DNA from: Paulinella micropora
Lineage: Eukaryota > Cercozoa > Imbricatea > Euglyphida
Assembly (NCBI GenBank): GCA_009731375.1
Contig: BJOX01000047.1
Span: 531,432 to 595,431, forward strand
Length of the DNA stretch: 64,000 nucleotides
Direction: 5' to 3'
Shown: one piece after another, positions 19,396 through 30,910 of the stretch
How the letters are laid out: the number at the start of each line of letters is the position of its first letter
How positions within the stretch are numbered: the first letter of the stretch is position 1
Translations under genes and position numbers: made by a program
Notes under the pieces: generated by a model
What the model saw: the letters and a program-made list of their open reading frames with translations, nothing else
Database searches by the model: none
Told to the model about the DNA's origin: nothing

Positions 19396-22300
19396 TTAGT
19401 AACCGAATGGTCTAGTTTCAATCGCATTATCTACAATACCTATAATATTTCTTTTAGTGTAAGTAAAGCTGAATATTTTTTCTAAGTATTCGCTCGTTAT
19501 TTTTTTCTGTTGCTTGTCTCTTGTTATCTTGCTGTTCTCTAATATAACAACTTTACCAGATTTTTCAATTTGTTTAGCAATCAATTTTTCTTCCTAAGAT
19601 TTAAGCAACTCTAACAATTCATTATTGCAGTTCTCAATAAGGTCGCTGTTTCTAATACCAAGTCCGCAACTAATCACACTTAACATATTTGGTAAATTTA
19701 ATGATTTATTGTTTTCATAATTCATACTAAAGCTTTTGACTTTCATACTTGCTTTGCCGTTATCTAAGATTTTGGCCCGCCTCCGATAAAGGTCATAATC
19801 TTTGCTCCGTGTAGTTCGTCCGTCCATTCACCTAACAGCTTACCCGTTTTAACATCTGTTTCGCCTTTCGTTAAGTCTGTTGTGTATATGACACTGTCCG
19901 TATCGTGGTATAGAACTCTGTTGTCTAGTTTGTCCATCATCTCATATAGTCTAATCCTCGCGTGGCAAGTCGCAAATAAAGCAACTACAATATTTGTTTT
20001 CACGGGGTCGCTTACCGCATCCTGTTTAAGGTCATAACTCGCTTCTATTATTTTGTCGTTAATAATGTTTATGTTTATGTTATCAACTGACTTGTCGCTC
20101 ATTAACTTGTATAAGGTATCTTTATCTTTTATCATTTTGTTTTGAGTTTGTTTGCTTTTCACCAAACTTGCCCCACAACGAGTTTAAGCACAACTTAGTA
20201 ACTGCTCGCCGTCCTGGGTTTTCTTCTATTTTATTTTCGTCTATCTTAATACCAATCCTGACTTCCATACTGTCAATGTAGTTTCTTTTTTGTTCCTGTG
20301 TAATACAGCCATCAGGATATCCGCTTGACTCTTGTTTAACCTTTAAGAACGTTTTCATGAAATCTTTGAACAGGCTACTGCTCTGCTCCTTCCAATGCCA
20401 TACCTCATACACCTTAATTAGCTTGTAGCCTTTGTCTAAGGCCTTGTAGATTTCGGGTGTTGCCCAAGTACCCGTTATTGTTCGCTCGTTATCGGTTTGC
20501 TTACATTCATCCTTTTGTTCAGTCATTCCGCACTTGTCGCACAGGTAATACATCAGTTTTCCTCTATCAGCCTTAGGTAAAACGGGATGGAGTAATTTTC
20601 TGGGCGGTAGCATCTTAACCTTAGCCACTCCAAAATATTCTCTGTTTATGATTTTGTTTTTCATATCTTTTCTATTGTCGTCATTTGAGGGCCGTATAAT
20701 AGTATGGTGCTCGCTAGGGTAAAGGTCATAATACATTACGGTCGGATATAATGAAAATACATCAATGTAGTTCGCATATTCATGGCTGTGCCTAGATTTC
20801 CAATACAATGTTAGAGCATCCGTTCTACCTCCAAACATTGCTTCTCGCGGGTTCAGCCCTTCTTGTTCAGTAATTCGTTCATTCGTATCTTCCGCTAGGC
20901 TTTCACTTGTTTTCATTAATTTCCATTCACATTCCCAGATATCATTATTTTGCTTACTTGTTTGCTTAGTTCTTTTTCTCGTCTCATTGTTGCCTTGTAT
21001 ACTTCACCCATTGTCTATTCTTCTTGGTGTTAATTGTATTGCAATTGAAGCACTTTGGACATCCGTGCCAGAGACATCCGTGAAATTCGTAAGCGGTTTT
21101 TGTCTTTTCATCCTAACTATCTACGTACGCATTTGATTGTCCTAAGTTAAACATCTTTTCACCACCATTGAATGCGTGTTTGATATCAGTTTGGTCTAAC
21201 CTGCTTCTGTAGGCTATCCATTCAACACAAGCCCGAGAGGTAATCCTGTTTTGCTTTTCCGCTTTCAACACAGCAATTGAATTCTCTGGCATAAACTTAG
21301 CCCGATACAAAGCCATAACACAACTCGCAATAGTTGTATATTGAAACGGGTCAATACCGAATTCTAGAAACTAATTTCTAAAATCCATACATCCCCTTCT
21401 CAATATATCAACATCGCTATGACAGTATTCCGCAATTTCCTTCCGCATATCAAAAATGTGTTGTTTTTTTGGCTTTCATACCATTCTAAGAATTCCGCTC
21501 TTTTCTTATCTTTCATCGTGTCGTAGCCGTAGTGCTTCTTATGAGGCATCACACCAACATAATTTTTGTTCTTATCCGTGTTGAAATAGTGAGGGAAGAA
21601 ACCCTTTTTAAGTTCTTTCAATCCGAATGTCTTAGGAAAATCGGACAACGGTATTGTGAGGAAACTCAAACTATCAATGAAGCGGTATTTCTTCAAAGTC
21701 ATCATCATTATCTTACCACCCTGATAAATGACGAATGGTGCCTGCCCGTTATCAACTAACAATTTAAGAATAAACTGACAATCATAACCGCGACTGTTAT
21801 GAGCAATGAATGTAGAGCCGTTGTGCTTAGGTTCAAAAGCCCACTTACAGAAATCATCAATGTTCTTATGAATGACGGGTGGTTCCTTCGCATCGTAATA
21901 CTGACTTTCCGCATGATTAACAATGTGCTTGCCTGTATCCTGTGTCGCTTCAAAGTCAAAGAATATGTATTTCTCTGAAAAAGGTAATATGTCTTTCTTC
22001 ACGACTTCACATTGGTGTTCAAGTGGTTTCAGTTCCTTACAATTACGGCATTTCGCATAACCGCATTTCTGTTCGTCCTTTCTCCTGTAATTAAGTTCGC
22101 ACGAAAGACATTTCGCTTTGATATCGCAGTTCGTCTTCTTGTGGTTGTTGAAACATACAGTGTTCGGAAACTTTCTATTACACGAATAGCAAGCAGTCCA
22201 ATTGCTTCTATCATTAATACCCTTGCAGTATTTGGTTTCGCAGATATTACATTTAGCTTCGCAGGCATGTCGCTTTTGAAATCCTCTTAAGCATATTTCG

Positions 22301-23723
22301 CAGAAGTTTTCTTTACTTACCATAGACTTCATATTGGTTATGGCATCGTAGTGGTTCTCTGTCTTAAGTATGTAAAGGTTCGTAAGTCGCTCGCCTTTTC
22401 ATGAAGCAGGTCCGTCTTATAAACAATCTTGTCAGGGAGTTTAACAATAACAAGATTGTATTTAATGTAGATAGCAAATGTATTAATTTCAGGAATACCG
22501 CACACATCCTGAATGACTTTCGCTTCTTCGTGTAGTTTCAAAGCCATCTCCTCCTGTATCTTTCTGCCTTTCATAATCTGTGAGTATTTTTTATGTTTTT
22601 GGATTTTTGCTTTTACTACAACAATTGCTCTGGCTAAGCATATGTTGTCTGTATTATTAATTTTAATTAGTCCTCTCTTTTTATATACATCCAATTTATT
22701 AATTACTTGAAGCCTCGTTCCGCCCGTCGGCATTTCAACAGATTTCAAAACGAATATAAACTTATCCATATTCAAAGGGTCCATTTGTCCGGCTGTGACG
22801 CATAGCGACCGTGAAGGCCCTTGTACCACAGTAGACCATCTCTCCATCCCATCTCCGTCATCTGATCTTTGATCGCTTTCGTCATCCGTAACTCATCCGG
22901 GTTCTGATATAACTGTATCAGTTCTTTAAACTCCGGATCTTGAGCCTGTTGTTGCCTCCATGCGGTAGGCGAGGCTATATGGATAGTACCATCTTCTAGC
23001 CGTACCCCGATTCTTTCCGGGTCATCGTCTAGGTCACTTCTCCGCTCTTGAGGAGGCTCCGCATAAACTTCCTGCGTCTCCTCTTCCTCTCTTATGTTCG
23101 CCTTCGCATTCTCATATACCAGACTCCTTTTCGTCCGTATAAAGGCTTTCGTTGCTTTGAAATAATGCTGACAATCTTTCCAAAACATCTCTGACAGAAA
23201 TCTGATTAGTAGTCTTCAAACCAGTAGATACCGCTCCATAGTAATCTACAAACTTGATACTTACACTAACCATACTACGTTGCATCTGTCTTTTGATAAA
23301 GTCATTCAGTATTATCTCAATGAACTGTAGAATATCATTCATACTAAAAGAAGTGAAGTTTCCAGTAAGTTTAACCCAATACTGGCTTTCATTAACACCC
23401 AGCACGTGCTTCTTTCTATCAACGTGTTTGATTTCGTAGTTCGCATACCTCATCAGGCCTTTTACATTTTCTTTTCTTTCTCTCACTTTCGCTTCAAACA
23501 CTTTCGCTTCCAAAATAGGTTGTTTGTCTACTGGTAAGGGTGGTGCTTCAGTAAACAGCACCTCTTACTCTGTTCAAGTAATTTTGGGCCGTTGTTGTAT
23601 CCACCTTATACTTTCTCGTCTTTGGTAATCTTGACCCCTGACCCTTTTGATTTCATAATTAATTTTTTGTTCCCTAAATCTGTCCAACCTATACTGAATA
23701 CCGTTGTAAGTGTGTGTCTCCAT
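19396..23723 (-). pseudogene. polB: Protein-primed family B DNA polymerase, A copy
   Basis: Same organisation as the element C gene (35698-39689): METHTYNG start, N-terminal region, Cys-rich fingers (CNICETKYC, CYSCNRKF, CLSC), exonuclease (FFDFEAT, HNSRGYDCQFIL), and polymerase motifs A (DVFSLYPTVMY), B (KLCLNSLWGKFGE) and C (YHDTDSVIY). It is broken by frame changes, by TAG codons (21371 and 21113 on the plus-strand scale), by a 13-bp deletion at about 19788 and by a 0.35-kb foreign insert at 22778-23125. From about 19789 to 22207 I find no difference from element C, stops included; outside this tract the two copies diverge. Confidence 0.85.
22778..23125 (-). mobile_element. Retroelement pol fragment inside PolB
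   Basis: Between PolB bases that are adjacent in element C, A has about 348 bp of different, GC-richer DNA. On the minus strand it has its own open frame (part of 22772-23188) with DPEFKELIQLYQ and GLLWYKGLHGRYA, the style of the segment just before the zinc finger of Ty3/gypsy-like integrases. It is not in frame with PolB upstream and has no visible LTR or flanking duplication. Confidence 0.55.
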
Positions 23724-23739
23724 CGTTGGTCACTGTATA

Positions 23740-23848
23740 TATAGGCAAATAAAATTTTCAAAAATAAAAATTAATTATCTCAATTGTCTGCCCCCGCCGT
23801 GGTCCTCCGTGTGCCTCTGTGTCTATATATATATGGGGGCCCCTGTGT
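23740..23848. other. Intergenic GC-repeat scar where a zinc-finger gene is missing
   Basis: Contains CGGGGCGGGGCGGGGCGG just inside the neighbouring gene end (23866-23885), GGGGGCCCC and a TATA-like TATATATATA. In element C the corresponding place holds a complete zinc-finger gene (35114-35566) flanked by CGCCCCGCC copies. Loss by recombination between those copies explains the A arrangement. Confidence 0.55.
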
Positions 23849-24199
23849 TTAGATGGAAATTAGGGCGGGGCGGGGCGGGGCGGACGAGGCTGTATGTGTA
23901 TATGATTTCATATGTCTTGCTTTGCTACTCCTATTTATTTCAGCTCCGCATTCACACTTGAATGTTTTATTCTTCCAATTTCTTTTCTTTTCTTTTTTGA
24001 TTTCTTTTGTCTCCTTATCATAATTAACTTTCCATTCATCATACTTTGGTTTTACTTTTTCCTCGTGGTATTTCTTTGCTTCTTCCATTGCTTGTTCTTT
24101 GGTTCTTCGTTTTCCAATAGTAAAACACTTAAACATCGTTTTACCTCCTTCTCTCCATTGAACTTTTACCATCGGCCTCTTTTCTTTATTCTTTATCAT
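23849..24199 (-). CDS. Basic zinc-finger protein, possible DNA-binding
   Basis: 116 codons. The first half (RPMVKVQWREGGKTMFKCFTI, then RTKEQAMEEAKKYHEEKV) looks like a small AP2- or arm-type DNA-binding module: three strands and a helix. A Lys-rich linker leads to a C-terminal finger FKCECGAEINRSSKARHMKS with CxC...H spacing. The orthologue in C is 34747-35085. It is the gene nearest the PolB-side terminal repeat. Role inferred: binding of element DNA. Intact as read, unlike most neighbours. Confidence 0.55.
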   Translation of the reverse strand: MIKNKEKRPMVKVQWREGGKTMFKCFTIGKRRTKEQAMEEAKKYHEEKVKPKYDEWKVNYDKETKEIKKEKKRNWKNKTFKCECGAEINRSSKARHMKSYTHTASSAPPRPALISI

Positions 24200-24324
24200 A
24201 ATACATCCTTTTGAAATCGTAAACCTGCGATTTACCTTTTTTTTTCAGTGTCGTCGTTTGTCATCCTGTATATATGTGTCTTTATTTTTATGACTTTAAT
24301 TAAAAAAATTGAGGTTCTTTTTAT

Positions 24325-24732
24325 TTATCCCTTGATACGTGAATTCCTTTCATACCTAGTTCGTGATGGACTGATTTAAGATGTCTGTTTTTATACCATC
24401 TGGTAGTTTCATATCCACATTCACATATCAATTTGTTCTTCATCCATTCCTTATTATATTCGTTTTTGTATTGTTTCTTATTTTGTTTAACTTGTTCGTC
24501 ATTATATTTTTTCCAAACTTCCTATTTAGGGCCTATATTTTGTTCATATAATCTATTTGCTTCTTCTAATGCTTTTTCTTCGTTCCTTTTTCCAAATTGT
24601 GAAAAATGTAATCTTTTCTTTTTAGTTTTCCCTTCTTCACTCCATTGTATTACAATAATATCACTTTCAGGTTTTTTTTTGCCTGACTCCTCCCTTGGAT
24701 ACCCTGATAGGTTGCTCTTTTGTGTCTGTCAT
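24325..24732 (-). pseudogene. Paralogue of the basic zinc-finger protein
   Basis: ATG at 24732 gives 21 codons before TGA; after an A-run frame change the protein continues with VIQWSEEGKTKKKRLHFSQF, EEKALEEANRLYEQ, an in-frame TAG, then LICECGYETTRWYKNRHLKS and a final HHELGMKG. Layout (strand module, helix, CxC...H finger) matches the gene at 23849-24199. Only element A shows this second copy. Confidence 0.55.
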
Positions 24733-24789
24733 CTTGTATAGGTTATATGGATATGTCTTTAATATGAAAATACTAACTTATTTGTCCGT

Positions 24790-24883
24790 TGCCGTTTTGT
24801 CCCTGCGGGCCGACCGTGTGTGTCTCTGGGGTGGGGTGGGGTATGTCTTGAAAATTTGTCTTGTAGTGCGACCCTATACTACT
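24790..24883 (-). repeat. Right terminal repeat of element A
   Basis: Read on the minus strand from 24883: AGTAGTATAGGGTCGCAC, then TTTTCAAGACATACCCC, CAGAGACACACACGG, CGGCCCGCAGGGACAAAA. The same series of blocks opens elements B, C and D. Ends beginning AG with inverted terminal repeats fit Polintons. The 6 bp following are TGTGCG; the left partner is lost so no duplication can be checked. Confidence 0.8.
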
Positions 24884-25092
24884 TGTGCGTTGTGTTCTGT
24901 TCCTTGCTATAGGCACATTCCGGCCTACCGAGGTCATTGTACTGAAAGGTTTCGGGCTGTGCTAACCTGCGACAATCATTTGTATGAACAGAATCGCTGC
25001 GGTCAGAAGGAGAATGTGCTTACTCAGGTTGCCCTAAGAGGAAAAGAATTCCTAGTTATATTGAAACTCAGCCCCACAGAGGGGCTGAGATT
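24884..25092. other. Spacer between elements A and B
   Basis: 209 bp, no gene seen. Contains a perfect hairpin CTCAGCCCC ACAGA GGGGCTGAG (25067-25089) ending 3 bp before the first base of element B. Confidence 0.6.
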
Positions 25093-25359
25093 AGTAGTAT
25101 ATGGAGCCACTTCAGCACACTTTTTCAAGACATAGATTCTTCCGCCACAGAGACACACACCAGCATGCACGCAGGGACAGAAAGGCAAAGGACAGGAAAA
25201 AAGGAAATGAGTCAGTGACCAAAACATTGATGACTGGTATTTTTTGCACGCAAACTTCAAAAATAGACCTACAGATTTTCTTCCTCTCTAAAAAATTGAT
25301 TTTTGGGAAACTGGGAAGAAGGCTATTTTCTACCCCAACAAAATATATAAAGTGATATT

Positions 25360-25733
25360 ATGTCTAATAACTCGGATAATTTGATGATATTTCTGATAAT
25401 TCTGATAATGAGAATATAAGACAAGATAGTAATTATTGGATAGAATACTATATTGGGATGGTTGAATCTAAAATAAATAGAGATAAAATGAAATTAACTA
25501 ATTAAATAGCATTAATGAATGAAAAAATAAAAGAGTTGACCAAAAAGAAAGAAGAACTCGAAGAGAGAGAGGATGCTATTGACGAAAGATTAGCGAAGAT
25601 AGAAGAAGAGAAGAACAGAAAGAAGAATAATGATAAAATGAAAAGAAAGAGAAAGAGAAAAGAAGAAAGAAGAAAGAAAGATAAGAGGTTTGTTGGACAG
25701 TTGGTTGATGGTGAGGAAGAAACCACTAAGTGA
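25360..25733 (+). pseudogene. Coiled-coil protein of element B
   Basis: Close relative of 60262-60744. MSNNSDN start, frame break after few codons, TAA-interrupted, then an open stretch 25515-25733 with EELEEREDAIDERLAKIEEE and a Lys/Arg-rich run. The C-terminal third differs from D (QLVDGEEETTK end). Confidence 0.65.
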
Positions 25734-26085
25734 GATGTTTCCAAATGTTAAAGTTGTTGGATCCAAATCTTCTACCAAAAAACTGATTCCAGGTGAAACT
25801 ATGTAGGTCTCTTTTTTTGATGATGGTTCGAAAGTTTGTCACCCCACTCTTTATGATGCATACATTCACTAAAAAGATAAGGTCTCTTTGAAAAAATTAT
25901 CAAAGCAAAGTTTGTAAATGAAAAAATAATCTGCTTTATTTAAATTTTAAAATTAATTTACCTTCCTGTTTCATTAGTTCCATCTATCGATGTAGAAGAT
26001 AAAAACTACAAATATAGAATTTCTTTCTTTTTCTTAATACGAGCACTTGATTTTATGTTTTCCTGCTTAATATCTAATGGCTTTA
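25734..26085 (-). pseudogene. Integrase C-terminal tail remnant
   Basis: No open frame of note. On the minus strand 26010-26085 reads LLKPLDIKQENIKSSARIKKKK, matching LLKSLDIQPENIRSSARIKKKK at the end of the element A integrase. The DNA between it and the coiled-coil gene (25740-26000) is not recognised. Confidence 0.55.
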
Positions 26086-26218
26086 ATAAGCGAATCTTAC
26101 GATTGCCTTACGTGTAAGTTTCCAAAGGACGTAACTAAAGAAACAAAAGCGCTCATGCAGCAAGGGTACCTGATTTTTCTTAAAGCTGCCCGTAAATTGC
26201 TTGATTGTTTTGTTCAGG

Positions 26219-29200
26219 ATGTTGATTGTGTACCTGCCAACAGTCGACGCAGAGACCCTCTCTTATTTTGCTTTGGTCGACTCGATGTTTTGGCCTGATG
26301 CCAACACGATGTTTGAGGTAAGCACGCAAATGAATGAGGGTGATGTTTGCTGGCCTGCTTGATTGTACATGTTTTAGGTCGGTTCGTGGGTGAGCTTATA
26401 CGGCAGCAACGACGAAAATATCATCATTGTCGGGTAGGCATCATAATTTCTCGCAAGTTTGGCAGCAGTAATATAATATCATATTTAGTCCCGGCGTCTT
26501 GGTGAGTCCAGCGCCCGGCAACATCAACAAGTTCGAGATCACAGGCGCTTCAGTTCTAATCGCCAGGGAAGTGGATGGTAAAGGCCGGGAAGTGAATGGG
26601 AGTGTCAAGCGGCGCTTTAAACTGCAGTTTGTTGACTTTCTGTTTGTCAACAAGATGGAGACAGAGAAGCTCAGGGCAGACATGGGGAATGCGTTGACAC
26701 CGAGGAATCGCCGCGCTCGTCCGCGATGACATATTGCTTAATACACGGAATGTCATGGTTTTTCTCCCAATAGGGATACTTGGGCAGCCGGGGCCGGTGA
26801 CCCAACACCAAAGGAGCAATGTACTGCTGCATTATGCACTGCTTTGCCCCCGTTACTTGGCTCCGTCGGGCGTGATGATGATACCTCGGAGTGCATGAGG
26901 TAATAACTAATACCTTATTTTTATTTGGAACCTCATTAATGATTCTTTGTTGTATAGTTTGAACGGCAGCCACCGGTTAGACTTTGACTCCGATGCCGCT
27001 TATGAGCATTATGATTGGCGGTCAGCTTGATATCATTTAATTTTGCCATGTGCAATTAGTTCCACGTGCACGTACATGCCATGGGTTATGCATTGTCTTG
27101 CAAGGCGTATCAAAGCTGATGAAGATGGGCTCGACGCGGACGACTTGTACACTCCTGAAGCCACTGCTGAGGCGGACGAGACTACTAGTTCCGAAAATAG
27201 TGAGTCAGAAGAAGAGGAGGCGGACGAGAGACCTGATACTTCTGGTACTAGTACTTGTACCCCAGTGAAGCCTGAGCACCAACCTACAAGGTTCTTCATT
27301 TATTTTACAAACGTGCTTGCAGTCATATGTATGTTTGCAGCATGCTGCTGACCCATCATCGTCCGACGCGGCGGCCTCTGCTGCTCGTAAGGCTGGAGCG
27401 GCTCCCACCTGCCAAAAAAAAATGGAAGCAGCCGATGCAAGGTCCCTCATTGATTGTAGTCTCTTTTTGTGCTTGCAGTCATACGTTCCTGTTTGCTGCA
27501 GCAGGAACACGCCGCCAGCACCAACCGACCCGGCGGCCGATGCTGCTAGTAAGGCTGGCGCAGCGACTCCCACCGGCCAAAAGACAAAATTGGCAGCCGC
27601 TGACGCAAGGTCCCTCATTGATTGTAGTATCTTTTTGTGCTTGCAGTCATACGTTCCTGTTTGCTGCAGCAGGAACACGCCGCCAGCAACGACCGACACG
27701 GCGGCCGATGCCGCTAGCATCCTTCTCAGCTTTTCTCGTAAGACTGATGCCGCTACTGGTGCAGCGACTCCCACCGGCCAAAAAAAAACGAAAGCCGCTG
27801 ATGCAAGGTCCCTCATGTATTCTCTTTTTGTGCTTGCGCATGCAGTCATACGTTCCTGTTTGCTGCAGCAAGACGTCGCTACCGTCAGTGACATCGGGCC
27901 GTGTTACTCCCAGAAGGGTAAGTACGCTATCGAAATTTTCTATTTCAATTCTCGATCGCACTTCCGGTTGCGACGAGAATTATATCAGCGGAATGGAAAC
28001 ACCTACAATTTGGATCAAGCCGGAAAACACAGGGAAACTGGGCGATGTGGCAGTACGCGAAGGTAACTACTTCGATGGGCGCCAAGCTCCACTTCTACAA
28101 TTTTGGGGCAAGTGTGTGGACAAGGAGGAAGATCCCGAAACTTTCAAGACAGTGCTCAGTAATCCTGGCAGCAATTGCATGCAAATCCGCAACAAGCTCT
28201 GGTACGTGACGAGCGAGATGCGATCGCAGCTCATTGCCTGCAAAAAGTCAGCCAACAACGCCGGGGGTCTGTTGAACCACGCGCCTGCCGGCTTTCACAA
28301 CGTCACGTTTGTTGTCCGCAAGGGATTCGATTACCCAATCGCCCAGGCGCTCACTAACATCGAGGTGGGGGCTATACCGTATTTAAACTTCGGGGTCCTG
28401 TATTGGACCAAGCATCCGAAGGCTAAAATTCCTCAATATTACCTGCATGCTTCGGCAAGGTATTAATATTGTTATGTCTGTGTCTATATATGTGTTTAAT
28501 GTTGCTTGTACAGGATGGCAAGCTCAAGTGGTTTGATGTACCTAAGGCCAGCAAAGGGGTCAGTCACTATGCTTGAGTGAATAGTAGAATTCGCTTTGCT
28601 GTGTTAGGTAGATGTGCCCGTGAAGGAAACCAAGAACCCACCAAAAAGTAACACTGACGGCCATTGTGATAAGCGGGCTAAGGGGGGGAACGTAAATCAC
28701 AATAAGTTAAAGTGCCGTTGTCTTGCCTGCAAAGCTTTTCGCAGTGCAAACGACATTCCTGATCCAGCATCTCGCAAGGAAATGGCAGCAGCTGGCAAGT
28801 CTCGTTCCTCGCGCCGCGGCCGGGCAAAGTTGTCTCCTTGCAGATCTCGCAGTCCGTCGCCTGTCAAGGACACTGAGGGTGCAAGCCTGGAGGAGGAGGA
28901 GGAGGAGGAGGAGGAGGAGGAGGAGGACGAAAGCCTGACTGACACTCATACTGAGGGTGCAAGCGCTAGCACGTCGGTCACAGGGGATAAGACTCCGCGA
29001 GGAGGTCGTAAGCAGTCTACGCGAGGTGGACTTAAGCCGCCTAAGGTAGTTCAGCCAAGCAAACAGCCAGAGCCAGAGCGCAAGCAACAAGAGCGCAAGT
29101 GCGGCCCAGGCTGCCGGTGCCCTCTTTGTGACCCGCATGGTGAAGGTTGCGAATGCGGGAGGTCAACTTGTCAGCCTGAGCTCAATCGCGAGGAGTCTGA

Positions 29201-29684
29201 GGACGTTGGTCCTATTAAGACGTCTACGTGAGGTGGTCCTAGGCAGCCTAAGGTAGTTGAGCCAAGCCCAGAGCCAGAGTGCAAGCAGGGAGAGCGCAAG
29301 TGCGGCCCGGGCTGCCGGTGCACTGTTTGGGACCCGCAAGGTAAAACTTGCGAATGCGGGAGGTCAACTTGTCAGCCGCCCAATAAGCAAGCCACCGGTC
29401 AAGCAAGCAACCAATCAAGCAACACGCAAGCCACCAATCCATCGCAAGCAAGCAATCAATCAAGCAATGAAGCCAGACATCGGGTTAGGAACGGAGAAGA
29501 AACTGACGAGTTGGAACTTGCGTTGAGTGGCAATGGTGGCAACCAGTCTGCATTGCTAAATGCACTGCGTGGGCGGAACACGAGTGGGAGCGGCAGAGGC
29601 AACTTTTCGCCTTTTGCAGCGTATCTGGCGTATCAAACTTCACAAAATACAAACGCTTTCTACACGTTTTTAGCTTCGGTGTAA
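26219..29684 (+). CDS. Multi-exon host gene, unknown, Cys- and Ser-rich C-terminus
   Basis: Exons join with conserved phase: 26219-26317, 26378-26433, 26489-about 26700, 26958-27020, 27060-27290, then the repeat region and later exons at about 27990-28459, 28514-28560 and 28611-29231 or beyond. The joins NTMFE/VGSWVS, IIIVG/PGVLVSP and DW-R/STCTYMP each keep frame, which is strong support. The middle part (TIWIKPENTGKLGDV to FGVLYWTKHP) looks globular. The C-terminal part has a poly-Glu run (28890-28926), SR-type serines and two copies of a CGPGCRCPLC...CECGRSTCQ cluster; the second copy lies after a TGA at 29229 (CGA in the first copy) but the frame continues to TAA 29682. Frame problems near 26700 and 28460 remain. 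Not recognised. Confidence 0.5.
27323..27917 (+). repeat. Tandem intron-exon repeat, four units
   Basis: Units begin TCATAYGTT/ATGTTTGC at 27323, 27479, 27646 and 27847 (spacing 156, 167 and 201 bp). Each carries an Ala/Pro/Thr-coding segment, then GCAAGGTCCCTCATTGATTG and a T-rich stretch ending TGCTTGCAG, i.e. a short GT...AG intron-like piece. Two frames are open through the array. Confidence 0.6.
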
Positions 29685-30910
29685 TGCGGTCATCGCGGTC
29701 AGTGTTGGTACATCGCGGTCAGTGTTGGTGGTAGTTCATGTGTGTCCATTAAAAAAATTTTCAACTGAAAGAATAGGGCTGACACGTGCAATGTGTTTGA
29801 CGTTTTGTTTATGAACTTGTACGTATCAGTTTCCTTCTTCAACAGACAGCATGTTCTTGCATGCAGAACACCTGTCCGTAAGACTGTCAGCAAAATTACC
29901 GGATCAATAAGTAATTTTTTGAAATCATTAAACATCTATTCATATCTTTATAAAAAATTTTAGCTGTAAAACTAATTAATACGCTTGGAAATTAATAAAA
30001 TTAATTGAAAAAAGTGTTTCTGTAATGCTATCGCAATGCCAGGCAAAGTCTCATGGTCTTAAGACCATGAGACCTTTGGATCCTTATTGTTTACCACTTC
30101 GTCATGTGTTCAGTTTTTTTTGTTGTTGTTCTTGTTGTTGTTGTTGTTGGTGTTGTTGTTGTTGTTGTTGTTGTTGTCGTTGTTTTGGCTTGCTCTGTGG
30201 TGGCTATATTGAGAGTTGTGACTGTTTTTGGTTTTACAGCTGGGCGCTATGCCCAGGTATATTTTCTAACCTTACCGCGAGCCCCCTCCCTCTCTCCCTC
30301 TTACTTTCTCTCCCAACACACCTGCTGCCTACTTCGCTGCATACACTATAAAGAAGACCCACTTCTTTGAATGTCATGTTTCTTTTGGTGGTGTTCAGCT
30401 GTAGCTGAAGTTTGTATATCCCAACTCCCCGAGAGCATGGACAAATATAGATCAAACGTTGCATATCTTCTTGTTGTTTCTTTTTCTGTGTATTTATGGT
30501 TTGGGCACGAGGGGTCGGTGTGGGCAGACTGTAGACTACACGAGAGCACAAGGGAATGTGATCCAGGCCAATCTTTAAGTAGAAAGGAAAAAAAAAGGAT
30601 TCATGTTATTTGAGTAATTTAGTCAAGCTTCTCCGTGATAAACACGCGACGCCCACAAACAGATTACTAAGATTAAGCAGTGATAGTCTAGCGTTGACTG
30701 TCAGTCTGGCATCAGTAAAAACGGTTGAGTACGATTCGTCTGCAAACATGTGCACTGTGACCGAAAAAACGGAACCAAACGAGTGACGAGTGTTGGGGTT
30801 GCTGGGAAGAATAAGATCCCTAGTAGCTCTTGTGGGCGCTAGTCTGGCACTTAGACGAAACCTAACCAAAGCCACAATACGATAACTAGAATAACTACCT
30901 TTTTGGAAAG
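29685..30910. other. Host intergenic DNA with a perfect palindrome
   Basis: No gene recognised. Tandem CATCGCGGTCAGTGTTGGT (29691-29728), a 26-bp perfect palindrome GTCTCATGGTCTT/AAGACCATGAGAC (30048-30073), and a TTG/TGT microsatellite (about 30119-30185). Confidence 0.6.

Larger units (their letters stand above)
2470..24883 (+). mobile_element. Element A: Polinton/Maverick-type element, nearly complete, defective
   Basis: This span carries integrase, protein-primed PolB, packaging ATPase, protease remnant, MCP, penton, fibre and lipase genes and ends at 24883 with the terminal repeat shared with elements B, C and D. Its left tip is missing at the gap. The apparent length of 22.4 kb includes a direct repeat around a second gap (7657-7666), so the true element is shorter. 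Nearly every long gene carries frameshifts or stops, and the protease domain is deleted. The gene set is that of Polintons/polinton-like viruses; the assignment rests on motifs described under each gene. Confidence 0.85.
25093..26085 (+). mobile_element. Element B: truncated left-end stub
   Basis: Starts with the terminal repeat AGTAGTATATGG...CACACTTTTTCAAGACAT...CAGAGACACACACC (25093-25190), continues with subterminal DNA alignable to element D (GGAAATGAG, ACATTGATGAC, CTACAGATTTTC), a decayed coiled-coil gene and the C-terminal tail of integrase, and ends where host-like sequence begins at about 26086. Confidence 0.75.

Noticed and set aside
23710-23961. Plus frame over GGGGCGGGGC repeats as a small membrane protein
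   Set aside because: Antisense to the end of the zinc-protein gene and intergenic GC repeat; not kept in element C.
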